This document shows, piece after piece, positions 7,986 to 15,864 of a DNA stretch of 33,208 nt. Position numbers and translations under genes: made by a program. The DNA is from DASZPL01 sp035550315 (GTDB lineage Bacteria > Actinomycetota > Actinomycetes > JAFAQI01): NCBI GenBank assembly GCA_035550315.1, contig DASZPL010000088.1, positions 1-33,208 on the forward strand. Reading direction: 5' to 3'. Every line of letters begins with the position of its first letter. Position 1 is the first letter of the stretch. The notes under the pieces were generated by a model. It was not told the origin of the DNA, did no database searches, and saw nothing but the letters and a program-made list of their open reading frames with translations.

Positions 7986-9190
7986 ACCCGTTCGAACACT
8001 GCCGCCAGGCCCTGGCCGCCGCCGATGCACATCGTCTCCAGCGCGTAGCGGCCCTGCCGCCGGTCGAGCTCGCGCAGCATCGTGGCGAGGATCCGACCGC
8101 CGGTCGCACCGACCGGATGGCCGAGCGAGATGCCGGAGCCGTGCACGTTCGTCCGGTCGAAGTCGCCGGCGCCGAAGCCCCACTCCCGGGTGCAGGCCAG
8201 CACCTGCGCGGCGAACGCCTCGTTCAGCTCGATCAGATCCATGTCCGCAAGCTTGAGGTCCGCGCGCTCCAGCGCGGCGGCGCTGGCCGGCACGGGGCCG
8301 ATTCCCATCGTCGCCGGGGCGACGCCGGCGACCGCCCACGACACCAATCGACCCAGCGGCCGGAGCCCTAGCTGCTCGGCGCGCTCGCGGCTGGTGACGA
8401 TGCAGAGCGCGGCGCCGTCGTTCTGCCCGCTGGCGTTGCCGGCCGTGACGGTCGCCTCGGGGTCGTCACGGCCGAGCACCGGCTTGAGCGCGGCCAGCGA
8501 CTCCACCGTGGTGTCCGCCCGCGGATGCTCGTCGCGGTCAACGACGGTCGGACCGCGCCGGCCCGGCACGGTCACCGGCACGATCTCCTCGGCGAAGATG
8601 CCGGCATCGATCGCCGCAATCGCACGTTGGTGCGACCGGACGGCCAGCTCATCTTGCTCCTGCCGCGGGATCTGGTACTCGCGGCGCAGGTTCTCGGCGG
8701 TCTCGAGCATGCCGCCGGGCACGGGGTAGTTCACCCCGCCAGCGGTGGTGCGGCCGCGCGCCAAGGTGTCGTGCAACATCACGCCGGCGCCCTTCGGTCC
8801 CCACCGCATCTCGGTGCTGTAGAACGAGGCCTGGCTCATGCTCTCCGTGCCGCCGGCGAGCAGCAGCTCGCTGATGCCGGCCTGCACCTGCATCGCGGCG
8901 TACAGCACGGCTTGCAATCCGGATCCGCAGCGCCGGTCGACCTGCAGGCCGGTCGTCGTGATCGGCAGGCCGGCGTCGAGGGCGGCCACCCGTCCGATCG
9001 CCGGCGCCTCGGCCGTCGGATAGCAGTGGCCGAGCAGGACGTCGTCGACTGCCTCGGGCGGGATCGCAGTACGGCGCATCACGTCCTCGATCACCCGGGT
9101 GGCGAGGACGTGCGCCGGGACGTCCTTGAACTGCCCGCCGAAGCGCCCGACCGGTGTGCGCACCGGCTCGCAGACGACCACGTCAGTCAT
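7982..9190 (-). CDS. Thiolase (acetyl-CoA acyltransferase)
   Basis: Thiolase of 402 residues, normal length. The nucleophilic Cys is C88 in VDRRCGSG. The NEAFA loop, the catalytic His of GHPVGATG and the second Cys in CIGGGQG are all present, so it should be catalytically competent. In degradation it cleaves 3-oxoacyl-CoA with CoA to release acetyl- or propionyl-CoA, and it would complete the beta-oxidation set provided by the FadE, crotonase and SDR genes of this island. Its closest pathway counterpart in mycobacteria cannot be fixed by eye (FadA5/FadA6-type are possible). It runs opposite to its neighbours: tail-to-tail with CoA-transferase 2 and head-to-head with the mct-like gene across 38 bp. 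The ATG is at 9190; GAGGA lies only 3 nt upstream. Confidence 0.93.
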   Translation of the reverse strand: MTDVVVCEPVRTPVGRFGGQFKDVPAHVLATRVIEDVMRRTAIPPEAVDDVLLGHCYPTAEAPAIGRVAALDAGLPITTTGLQVDRRCGSGLQAVLYAAMQVQAGISELLLAGGTESMSQASFYSTEMRWGPKGAGVMLHDTLARGRTTAGGVNYPVPGGMLETAENLRREYQIPRQEQDELAVRSHQRAIAAIDAGIFAEEIVPVTVPGRRGPTVVDRDEHPRADTTVESLAALKPVLGRDDPEATVTAGNASGQNDGAALCIVTSRERAEQLGLRPLGRLVSWAVAGVAPATMGIGPVPASAAALERADLKLADMDLIELNEAFAAQVLACTREWGFGAGDFDRTNVHGSGISLGHPVGATGGRILATMLRELDRRQGRYALETMCIGGGQGLAAVFERV

Positions 9191-9213
9191 CGATCCTCGC
9201 CGCCTTTCGTCGA

Positions 9214-9219
9214 TACATT
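9214..9219 (+). promoter_or_regulatory. Candidate -10 box (TACATT) upstream of the mct-like gene
   Basis: TACATT lies 9 nt before the ATG at 9229 in the 38-bp divergent spacer. No Shine-Dalgarno sequence precedes that ATG, so a very short or absent leader is likely. Confidence 0.3.
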
Positions 9220-9228
9220 GCTTGCATC

Positions 9229-10446
9229 ATGCAGCCCGGCCTGCCGCTGGACGGCGTCGTGGTCGTCGAAATGGCGACCTTCGTGGCCGGACCGTCCTCC
9301 GGCTTGGCCCTGTGGCAGCTCGGTGCCGAGGTGGTGCGGGTCGATCCGCTGGGTGGTGCCGTCGACTACCAGCGGTGGCCGCTCGCCGACACTGGCCGGA
9401 GCGTCTACTGGGCGTCGCTGAACCGGGGGAAGCGGTCGCTCGCGGTCGACGTGCGCGGCGAGCGCGGCCGCGATCTCGTCCGCCGGCTGATCTGCGAGCC
9501 CGGTGAGGAGCGCGGCATCTTCGTCACCAACGCCGTCGGTCAGGACTGGCTGTCGTGGGAGTCATTGAGCGCCGACCGGGCCGACCTGATCCACGTCCAC
9601 GTCGGCGGCCAGCGTGACGGCCGGGCGGCGGTCGACTACACCGTCAACGCCGAGGTCGGGCTGCCGCTGATCACGGGTCCGCTGGGACACGACGGTCCGG
9701 TCAACCACGTGCTGCCGGCGTGGGACCTGCTGACCGGCATGTCGGTGGCCACCGCCGTCCTCGCTGCGTTACGGCGACGAGACCGCACCGGCGTGGGAGC
9801 ACAGGTTGACATCGCCCTCGCCGACGTCGCCCTGGCCGGGGTCGCGAATCTCGGCTGGCTGTCGGAGGCGGCGGCCGGGGTCGAGCGCGAGCGACAGGGC
9901 AACGAGCTCTACGGCAGCTACGGCCACGACTTCGCCACCGCAGACGGCCGGCACGTGATGGTGGTCGCGCTGACCCCATCGCAGTGGACCGCGCTGGTGC
10001 GGGTCACCGGCGTCGAGGACGCGATGGCATCGCTGGAGACGGAGCACGGCGTCGACCTGCGTGGCGACGAGTCGGCGCGCTACCGGCTGCGCGCCGAGAT
10101 CACCGCGGCGCTGGCGCCGTGGTTCGCGGCTCGGCCGGTGGCATCGGTCGCGGCGGCACTGACCGAGGCGCGGGTGTTGTGGGCGCCGTACCAGTCGCTG
10201 ACCGAAGCCGCCGCAGCGATGGCGGGGCCGTTGCACCGGATCGACCAACCCGGCATCGGTGACGTGGTGTCTGCCGAGTCACCGCTGCGTTGGGCCGGTG
10301 CACCGCCGCGGGTGAGTCCGGCGCCGGCGCTGGGCGCCGACAGCCTCGACGTGCTGACCCGCCTGGGCGGCCTCACGCCCGAGGAAGTCGCCGGGCTGGT
10401 GGAGGCGGGCGTCGTGCATGACCCGAGTCGCGATGCGGCAAGGTGA
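9229..10446 (+). CDS. mct: 2-methylfumaryl-CoA isomerase-like (mesaconyl-CoA C1-C4 CoA-transferase) family III protein
   Basis: Third CaiB-type protein, 405 residues, clearly a different subfamily. Segments VDPLGGAVDYQRWP, SLNRGKRSLAVDVRGERGR, VDYTVNAEVGLPLITGP and VNHVLPAWDLLTG match my memory of actinobacterial proteins annotated as 2-methylfumaryl-CoA isomerase, which moves CoA intramolecularly from C1 to C4 of mesaconate in the 3-hydroxypropionate bicycle. The Asp in PAWDLLTG sits at the catalytic position. The ATG at 9229 has no ribosome-binding site, consistent with a leaderless start. It is followed after 4 nt by a CitE-like lyase, the partner expected if mesaconyl-C4-CoA is hydrated to citramalyl-CoA and cleaved. 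The required hydratase is not adjacent. The family III assignment is sure; the specific reaction is moderately likely. Confidence 0.75.
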   Translation: MQPGLPLDGVVVVEMATFVAGPSSGLALWQLGAEVVRVDPLGGAVDYQRWPLADTGRSVYWASLNRGKRSLAVDVRGERGRDLVRRLICEPGEERGIFVTNAVGQDWLSWESLSADRADLIHVHVGGQRDGRAAVDYTVNAEVGLPLITGPLGHDGPVNHVLPAWDLLTGMSVATAVLAALRRRDRTGVGAQVDIALADVALAGVANLGWLSEAAAGVERERQGNELYGSYGHDFATADGRHVMVVALTPSQWTALVRVTGVEDAMASLETEHGVDLRGDESARYRLRAEITAALAPWFAARPVASVAAALTEARVLWAPYQSLTEAAAAMAGPLHRIDQPGIGDVVSAESPLRWAGAPPRVSPAPALGADSLDVLTRLGGLTPEEVAGLVEAGVVHDPSRDAAR

Positions 10447-10450
10447 CGGC

Positions 10451-11326
10451 ATGGACCGCGACGGCTCGCTGACCGGCACCCGCACCTGGATGTACGTACC
10501 GGCCGACCAGCGCCGCAAGCTCGACAAGGCCTTGACCTCGGCAGCGGACGCGATCATCGCCGACCTGGAGGACGCGGTCGCCGCCGACGGCAAGGGGCAG
10601 GCGCGCGCCACCCTCGCCGGTTGGCTCGACGACCTCGATCAAGCGGGCCAGCGGCCCCATCTGTGGGTCCGGGTCAACGCCGAGTCGACCGACGAGGATG
10701 TCGCGGTGGCCATCCATCCGTGCGTCGAAGGCATCTGCCTGCCGAAGGTCGAAGCGTCCGACCAGGTGGTGGCCATCGACGCGCTGCTCGGCCGGCTCGA
10801 GCCGGCCGGTGACCCCCGGCCGCTCATGCTGATGGTCGAGACCGCGCAAGCCGTGCTGCGTTGCGCGGACTTCGCGACCGCCAGCCATCGGGTCGCCGTG
10901 CTGCAGCTCGGCGAGCAGGACCTGCGCGCCGACCTCGGACTGCCGCCGGATCTGTCGAAGGGCGCCGATCCGCTGCCGGGGCCGATGCAGGCCGCTCGCG
11001 ACGCGATCGTGCTCGCCTCGGCCGCCGGCGGCCTGGCCCCGCCGGTCGGTCCGGTCAGCGTCAACATCCACGACGCCGAGCTGCTTGCCGCCGAGACGTC
11101 GCGGCTGCGGCAGGCCGGGTTCGGCAGCCGCGCGCTGATCCATCCGGCCCAGATCGAACCGATCACGCGCGGGTTCACCCCGAGCGAGCCGGAGCGCGAG
11201 TGGGCGCGGCGCGTGATCGACGCGGCCGACCGGGCGCAGGCCGAAGGGACCGGCGTGACCGTGGTCGACGGCGGCATGGTGGATGCGCCGGTTGTCGCAA
11301 CCGCCCGCCGGTTTCTCAGCCGCTGA
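10451..11326 (+). CDS. CitE-like lyase (HpcH/HpaI family; malyl-/citramalyl-CoA lyase candidate)
   Basis: TIM-barrel lyase of 291 residues related to citrate lyase beta subunit and to malyl-CoA, beta-methylmalyl-CoA and citramalyl-CoA lyases. Visible family features are the N-terminal WMYVPADQ strand, IIADLEDAV, the GICLPKVE strand, the metal-binding Glu in MVETAQAV and the Asp in GEQDLRADLG. Such free-standing CitE-like proteins cleave or condense CoA thioesters with Mg2+. The usual VPG of the first strand reads VPA here, a minor variation. ATG 10451 is chosen over in-frame ATGs at 10418 and 10433 because GGTGA, formed by the upstream stop region, precedes it with good spacing and the others lie inside the mct-like gene. 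The 3' end overlaps the convergent secreted-protein gene by 11 nt. Confidence 0.83.
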   Translation: MDRDGSLTGTRTWMYVPADQRRKLDKALTSAADAIIADLEDAVAADGKGQARATLAGWLDDLDQAGQRPHLWVRVNAESTDEDVAVAIHPCVEGICLPKVEASDQVVAIDALLGRLEPAGDPRPLMLMVETAQAVLRCADFATASHRVAVLQLGEQDLRADLGLPPDLSKGADPLPGPMQAARDAIVLASAAGGLAPPVGPVSVNIHDAELLAAETSRLRQAGFGSRALIHPAQIEPITRGFTPSEPEREWARRVIDAADRAQAEGTGVTVVDGGMVDAPVVATARRFLSR

Positions 11327-11981
11327 AGGTCCCGACGAAGTAGGCGCGGGTGATCCGGCGGGTAACGAGATGGCCAGCGCCGAACTGCGCGGTCTGCACC
11401 GTCCACGCGGACGTGGACTCGTTGACCCCGCCGTGCGGCGCGTTGGCGCGCGCCCAGACGACGCCGTGGTGGGTGCACGAGTAGGTCCCGGACATATGCG
11501 GGTGGTGCTTCAGCACACCCCAGGCGCCGCCGTCACGGATCGCGCACCTGGTCCCGTCCGCCAGGACGATCAGCATCGGCGAGAGCACCCGATGCGAGAT
11601 CCGCTTCGCCGGTGCGAACTTGTCGGTCCGGAACCGGCTCAGCCGGTGCTTGGTCGGATCCTGCAGACAGAGCACGTGGTTCCGCGACGCCGCCTTCCAG
11701 CAGGCAACGGCGTACGCCGCGGACGGGCTGCAGAAGTCGACGTTGCGGCTGAGCGAGACCGGCGACGCGCCCCCGTAACTACAGTCGACGGTCTCCGCCA
11801 CCGCCCGCACCCGGAAGCCAGGGCGGACATGCCCAGTTGCGGTCACCGGGCGGACCACGATCGTTCTCGTCGCGGCATGGCCCGCTGCCGCCGTGGCAGG
11901 CGAGGGGCCGGCAACCGCCACCATGGTCGGCAGCGCGATCGCGCTCAACGCAGTGGCCACAGCCACCAGCCTGACGTGCAT
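11316..11981 (-). CDS. Secreted six-cysteine protein of unknown function
   Basis: Protein of 221 residues that I do not recognise. It begins with a signal peptide: a basic start, a hydrophobic stretch of about 20 residues, then an Ala-rich region ending near ATAAAGHA. The mature part has six cysteines (in VDCSY, DFCSP, VACWK, LCLQD, TRCAI and YSCTH), enough for three disulfides, and is rich in His, Thr and basic residues. ATG 11981 is preferred because GGAGG lies 4 nt upstream; an earlier ATG at 11996 overlaps the FadE34-like stop. Either way the gene is coupled to, and probably co-transcribed with, the intracellular acyl-CoA dehydrogenase, an unexpected pairing. It may be exported to the cell surface; no enzyme motif is visible. 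Confidence 0.82.
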   Translation of the reverse strand: MHVRLVAVATALSAIALPTMVAVAGPSPATAAAGHAATRTIVVRPVTATGHVRPGFRVRAVAETVDCSYGGASPVSLSRNVDFCSPSAAYAVACWKAASRNHVLCLQDPTKHRLSRFRTDKFAPAKRISHRVLSPMLIVLADGTRCAIRDGGAWGVLKHHPHMSGTYSCTHHGVVWARANAPHGGVNESTSAWTVQTAQFGAGHLVTRRITRAYFVGTFSG

Positions 11982-11992
11982 TTGGCCTCCAT

Positions 11993-14167
11993 TCATGACG
12001 CGCTCCTCGGCAGGCCGAGGATCCGCTCGGCGATGACATTGAGCTGGATCTCCAGCGTGCCACCGCCGATCAGCATCGGCGGGCTGGACAGGTACTGCTG
12101 CGTCGCCTGGGCGCCGTGGCCGTCGGCAACCGCCGCGGCCGGGCCGAGCCACTTCATCGCCAGGACGGCGACCTGCACGTGATGCCAACCGGCCGCGACC
12201 TTCATTGCACTGCCCTCGACACCCGGCTGCAGCCCGGACAACCGGCGTAGCACGTCCCGCAGCTGCATCGCGCCCAGCACCTGGCTTCGCGCCAGCACCT
12301 CGCCGAGGTCGACGGCGACGTCGTCCGGGTTCGCCGCCAGGTCGGTCCGTCCGGCGAGCTCGGCCAGCGGCACCCGCAGCACCGACATCCCGCCCATGCT
12401 GACCCGCTCGTTGGACAGCGTCGTACGCGCCAACTTCCAGCCGTTGTCGACCTCGCCGACCACCCGGCCGTCCGGCACGAAGACGCCGTCGAGAAACACC
12501 TCGTTGAACATGAAATTGCCGTTGGCCTCGCGCAACGGCCGGACCTCGAGGCCGGGCGAGTGCATGTCGACGAGGAAGTACGTGATGCCCTTGTGCTTCG
12601 GCACGTCCGGGTTGCTGCGCGCAAGACAGATGCCCCAGTCGGCCTGGTGCGCGCTCGACGTCCAGATCTTCTGCCCGGTCAGCCGCCAGCCGCCCTCGAC
12701 CCGCTCCGCCTTGGTCGACAGCGACGCCAGGTCCGAGCCGGCGCCGGGCTCGCTGAACAGCTGACACCAGGTGATCTCGCCTCGCAACGTCGCCGGGACG
12801 AAAAACTCCTTCTGCTCCTCGCTGCCGTGGGCCAGGATCGTCGGCAGCGCCCACTCGCCGATGATCGTCCGCGGCTGGGTCACGCCGGACCGCTCGTACT
12901 CCTGCGCGATGACCAGCTGCTGCACCGGCGTCGCACCGATGCCGTACGGCGCCGGGTAATGCGGCAGCACGAGGCCGGCGGCGGCGAGATGGTCACGCCG
13001 GGCCTGGCCCTTCAGCGCCTTGGCGGCGGCCAGTGTCGACGCGATCTGCTTGCGGAACTGCGGGTCTTCGCCGGTCAGGTCGACGTAGAGCCGCCGTGAT
13101 GCGTCTCGGCTGGCGCGGGCGAGCTCACGCTGCCACTGCTCGACCGGGCCGGCGAGCGCGTTCAGCACCATCGCCCGCCGCCAGTAGAGGTGGGCGTCGT
13201 GCTCCCAGGTGTAGCCGATGCCGCCGAACAGCGTGATCGTCTCCAGGCCGAGCTCGGCGGCGGCCGGCAGACAGGTGATCGCGGCGGCGGCCGCGGCGAG
13301 CTGGGCCTGCTCGTCGTCCTCGTCGAGCGCGCGGGCGGCGTCCCACGCCGCCGCCGACATCAGCTGGAGCTGGATGAACATCCGCGCCAGCTTGTGCTTG
13401 ATCGCCTGGAACGAGCCGATCGGCTGGCCGAACTGCTCGCGGATCTTGGCGTAGTCCGTCGCCGCCTCGACACACCACCCGACCAGGCCGACCGCTTCGG
13501 CGGCGAACAACGCCGCGACCACCGCCCGGACCCGCGCGGCCGCGAGCGGCACCACGTCGCTCGCGCCGACCGCCAGCTGGTCGAGCTCGACCCGGCCGAT
13601 GCCGCGCGTCAGGTCGACCGCCTCGGCCGCGGTGACGGTGACGCCAGTCGCGGCAGCAGTGTCGACGGTGAACCAGACCTCGCCGTCCGGTCCGGACGCC
13701 GCGAGCAACAGCACGTCGGCCTGCACCGCGCCGAGCACCGGCAGCGACTTGCCCGACACCTCCCAGCCGCCGGCCGCTTGGGTCGCCGTAAGGCCGTCGG
13801 CCGTGGTCGCGGTTGCGCCGCGGGCACCGGCTGCCAACCGCTCCACCCAGCGCTCCGCCGTCTCGTCGCCGGCGCGGGCGAGCAGCGCACTGGTGATCAC
13901 CGTCGGCAGCAGCGGGCCCGGGCACAGCCCGCGCGCCGCCTCCTCGACGACCACCGCGAGGTCGACGGCGGTGCCACCGCCGACCGGCTCCGGCAGGTGC
14001 AACGTCGCGAAGCCCTGCTCGACCAGCGCGTCCCAGACCTCGGGGGTTTCCCCGGCGGCGAGCTTCTCGAGCTGTTCCCGGGTCGCCGCCTTGGGCGCGT
14101 GGTGCGCGACGAAGCCGCGGACCGCGTCGGCGAGGGCGAGCTGGTCGGCGTCAAGCGCGATGGCCAC
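11993..14167 (-). CDS. fadE34: Two-domain acyl-CoA dehydrogenase, FadE34-like
   Basis: Protein of 724 residues made of two acyl-CoA dehydrogenase units in one chain, about twice the usual length. The N-terminal half (about 1-360) keeps the C-terminal-type ACAD motifs FGQPIGSFQAIKHKLA (246-261) and LFGGIGYTWEHDAHLYW (313-329). The C-terminal half has CQLFSEPGAGSD (468-479), GQKIWTSSAHQADWG (498-512), the candidate catalytic Glu E587 in LSNER, and IGGGTLEIQLN near 700-710. Mycobacterial FadE34 (ChsE3) is such a fusion and oxidises C24 steroid side-chain CoA esters at C22-C23 using FAD; that substrate is inferred. The start is GTG 14167, 6 nt after the amidohydrolase stop. The N-half lacks an SEPGAGSD-like loop, suggesting only one complete active site per chain. 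Confidence 0.88.
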   Translation of the reverse strand: MAIALDADQLALADAVRGFVAHHAPKAATREQLEKLAAGETPEVWDALVEQGFATLHLPEPVGGGTAVDLAVVVEEAARGLCPGPLLPTVITSALLARAGDETAERWVERLAAGARGATATTADGLTATQAAGGWEVSGKSLPVLGAVQADVLLLAASGPDGEVWFTVDTAAATGVTVTAAEAVDLTRGIGRVELDQLAVGASDVVPLAAARVRAVVAALFAAEAVGLVGWCVEAATDYAKIREQFGQPIGSFQAIKHKLARMFIQLQLMSAAAWDAARALDEDDEQAQLAAAAAAITCLPAAAELGLETITLFGGIGYTWEHDAHLYWRRAMVLNALAGPVEQWQRELARASRDASRRLYVDLTGEDPQFRKQIASTLAAAKALKGQARRDHLAAAGLVLPHYPAPYGIGATPVQQLVIAQEYERSGVTQPRTIIGEWALPTILAHGSEEQKEFFVPATLRGEITWCQLFSEPGAGSDLASLSTKAERVEGGWRLTGQKIWTSSAHQADWGICLARSNPDVPKHKGITYFLVDMHSPGLEVRPLREANGNFMFNEVFLDGVFVPDGRVVGEVDNGWKLARTTLSNERVSMGGMSVLRVPLAELAGRTDLAANPDDVAVDLGEVLARSQVLGAMQLRDVLRRLSGLQPGVEGSAMKVAAGWHHVQVAVLAMKWLGPAAAVADGHGAQATQQYLSSPPMLIGGGTLEIQLNVIAERILGLPRSAS

Positions 14168-14173
14168 GGCGAC

Positions 14174-15046
14174 TCAGCTCAGCCCGAGGACGCGCAACGC
14201 GTTGTCGCGCAGGAACTTCGGCCACACCTCGTCCTTCAGCGGCACGTTCGCCATCTCGGTCATGATCCGTTCGAGCGACAGGCCGATCGGGAAGTAGCCG
14301 GCGTAGATGATCTTGTCGGCGCCGCGGGTGTTGGCGTAGTCGATGACGTCCTTCGGGTAGTACTTCGGCGCGAACGCGCTGGTCGAGTAGTGCAGGCCCG
14401 GCCACTTCAGCATCAGCTTCACGGCGAGGTCGGTCCATGGTTCGCAGCCGTGCCGGGTGACGAACACCAGGTCCGGGAAGTCGTACATCACTTCGTCGAT
14501 CAGCTCGACCCGCTGCGGCTCCATCCGCAGCCGCGGGCCCGGCACGCCGGCGCAGCAGAAGATCGGTACGCCGAGCTCGACGCACTTCGCGTAGACCGGA
14601 TACATCTTCTTGTCGTTGATCGCGACTTGCGGGAACGTCCCAGCGGGGAAGCAGGAGAAGGCGCGGACGCCGTACTTCTCGTGCATCCGCACCATCAACC
14701 GGATGCAGTCCATCCCCTTGTTCGGGTCGATCTCGACCGACGGGATGAACCGGTCGGGGTGACGCTCGAGCGCGCGCAGGCCGACCTCGTACTCCTCCGA
14801 GATGCCGATCATGCCGCGCTCGATCCCCCACAGATCCATCTCGCGCAGCGTGACGGCGACCGCGTCGTCGGTGTCGAGCTTGCGCTCCGGCACGTCCTTG
14901 AACATGTACTCGGCGGGGAACTCGAACTGCTCCTTGGACTCGCGGTCCTTGGTCTGCCGGGTGATGAAGGCATAGACCCGCTTCATGTCGCGATGCGGGA
15001 ACGCGATCATCGTGTCGACGACCCCGATGTCGCGCGGGAAGCTCAC
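14174..15046 (-). CDS. Amidohydrolase-fold protein with degenerate metal site
   Basis: Protein of 290 residues resembling the amidohydrolase-2 (TIM-barrel) family. The family's metal ligands are mostly missing. The N-terminal HxH is replaced by VDTMIAF (10-16), the mid-barrel His of the P-[VI]-F-x-H-x-G strand is C165 in PIFCCAG, and the Asp normally preceding F-P is Y251 in AGYFP. Only H199 in VTRHG remains. It may be a metal-independent lyase or hydrolase, or may have lost catalysis. Homologues with this layout occur beside acyl-CoA and steroid catabolic genes in actinobacteria, as far as I recall. It is first in an operon with the FadE34-like gene and is divergent from the crotonase. The GTG 15046 start is plausible but has no strong ribosome-binding site. 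Confidence 0.8.
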   Translation of the reverse strand: MSFPRDIGVVDTMIAFPHRDMKRVYAFITRQTKDRESKEQFEFPAEYMFKDVPERKLDTDDAVAVTLREMDLWGIERGMIGISEEYEVGLRALERHPDRFIPSVEIDPNKGMDCIRLMVRMHEKYGVRAFSCFPAGTFPQVAINDKKMYPVYAKCVELGVPIFCCAGVPGPRLRMEPQRVELIDEVMYDFPDLVFVTRHGCEPWTDLAVKLMLKWPGLHYSTSAFAPKYYPKDVIDYANTRGADKIIYAGYFPIGLSLERIMTEMANVPLKDEVWPKFLRDNALRVLGLS

Positions 15047-15097
15047 CTGCGGTATCCAAGCAGGTCACGACCGAGTCCGACTCCAGGAGTGCCGGTA

Positions 15098-15859
15098 ATG
15101 AGCGAAGTCCTGACCGAACGGCGCGGCAACGTGCTGGTCATCACGCTGAACCGCCCCGAGGCCAAGAACGCGATCAACGAAGCGGTCGCGCAGCAGATGG
15201 TCAAGGTGATCGACGAGCTCGACGCCGATCCCGAGCTGCGGGTGGGCGTCCTGACCGGCGCCGGCGGCGTGTTCTGCGCCGGCATGGACCTGAAGGGCTT
15301 CCTGCGCGGCGAGAACCCGACCGTCGCAGGCCGCGGATTCGGCGGGCTGACGCAGCAGCCGCCGCAGACGCCGCTGATCGCCGCGGTCGAGGGCTGGGCA
15401 CTGGCCGGTGGCTTCGAGCTGGTGCTGTCGTGCGACCTCGTCGTCGCCAGCCGGGAGGCGAAGTTCGGTATCCCGGAGGTGAAGCGCAGCCTGGTCGCCG
15501 GCGCCGGCGGGCTGCTGCGGCTGCAGCGCCGGATCCCGTACCACGCCGCCATGGAGCTCGCGCTGACCGGCGAGCCGATCGACGCCGAGACGGCGCAACG
15601 CTACGGCCTGGTCAACCGGCTCACCGACCCCGGCGGTGCCGTCGACGCCGCCCTCGAGCTGGCCGAAGCGATCTGCGCGAACGGGCCGCTCGCGGTCGTC
15701 GCCACCAAGCGGATCCTGCGCGACTCGCTGTTCTGGGGGGAGAGCGAGAGCTGGTCCAAGCAGGCCGAGATCATGGGCCCGGTCTTCGTCAGCGAAGATG
15801 CACGGGAAGGCGCGACCGCGTTCGCCGAGCGGCGCGCTCCGGTCTGGAAGGGCAGGTAG
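15098..15859 (+). CDS. Enoyl-CoA hydratase (crotonase family)
   Basis: Crotonase of 253 residues. The oxyanion-hole segments AGMDLKG (61-67) and AGGFE (103-107) are present, as are both catalytic glutamates of true hydratases: E107 in GGFEL and E127 in GIPEVKR. It should therefore add water to trans-2-enoyl-CoA, the step after the FadE reaction. Several EchA paralogues of mycobacterial steroid catabolism have this form; I cannot choose one. ATG 15098 has AGGAG (15085-15089) about 8 nt upstream. The SDR gene starts 5 nt downstream and would catalyse the following oxidation, so hydratase and dehydrogenase are adjacent and co-transcribed. Confidence 0.92.
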   Translation: MSEVLTERRGNVLVITLNRPEAKNAINEAVAQQMVKVIDELDADPELRVGVLTGAGGVFCAGMDLKGFLRGENPTVAGRGFGGLTQQPPQTPLIAAVEGWALAGGFELVLSCDLVVASREAKFGIPEVKRSLVAGAGGLLRLQRRIPYHAAMELALTGEPIDAETAQRYGLVNRLTDPGGAVDAALELAEAICANGPLAVVATKRILRDSLFWGESESWSKQAEIMGPVFVSEDAREGATAFAERRAPVWKGR

Positions 15860-15864
15860 CACTG

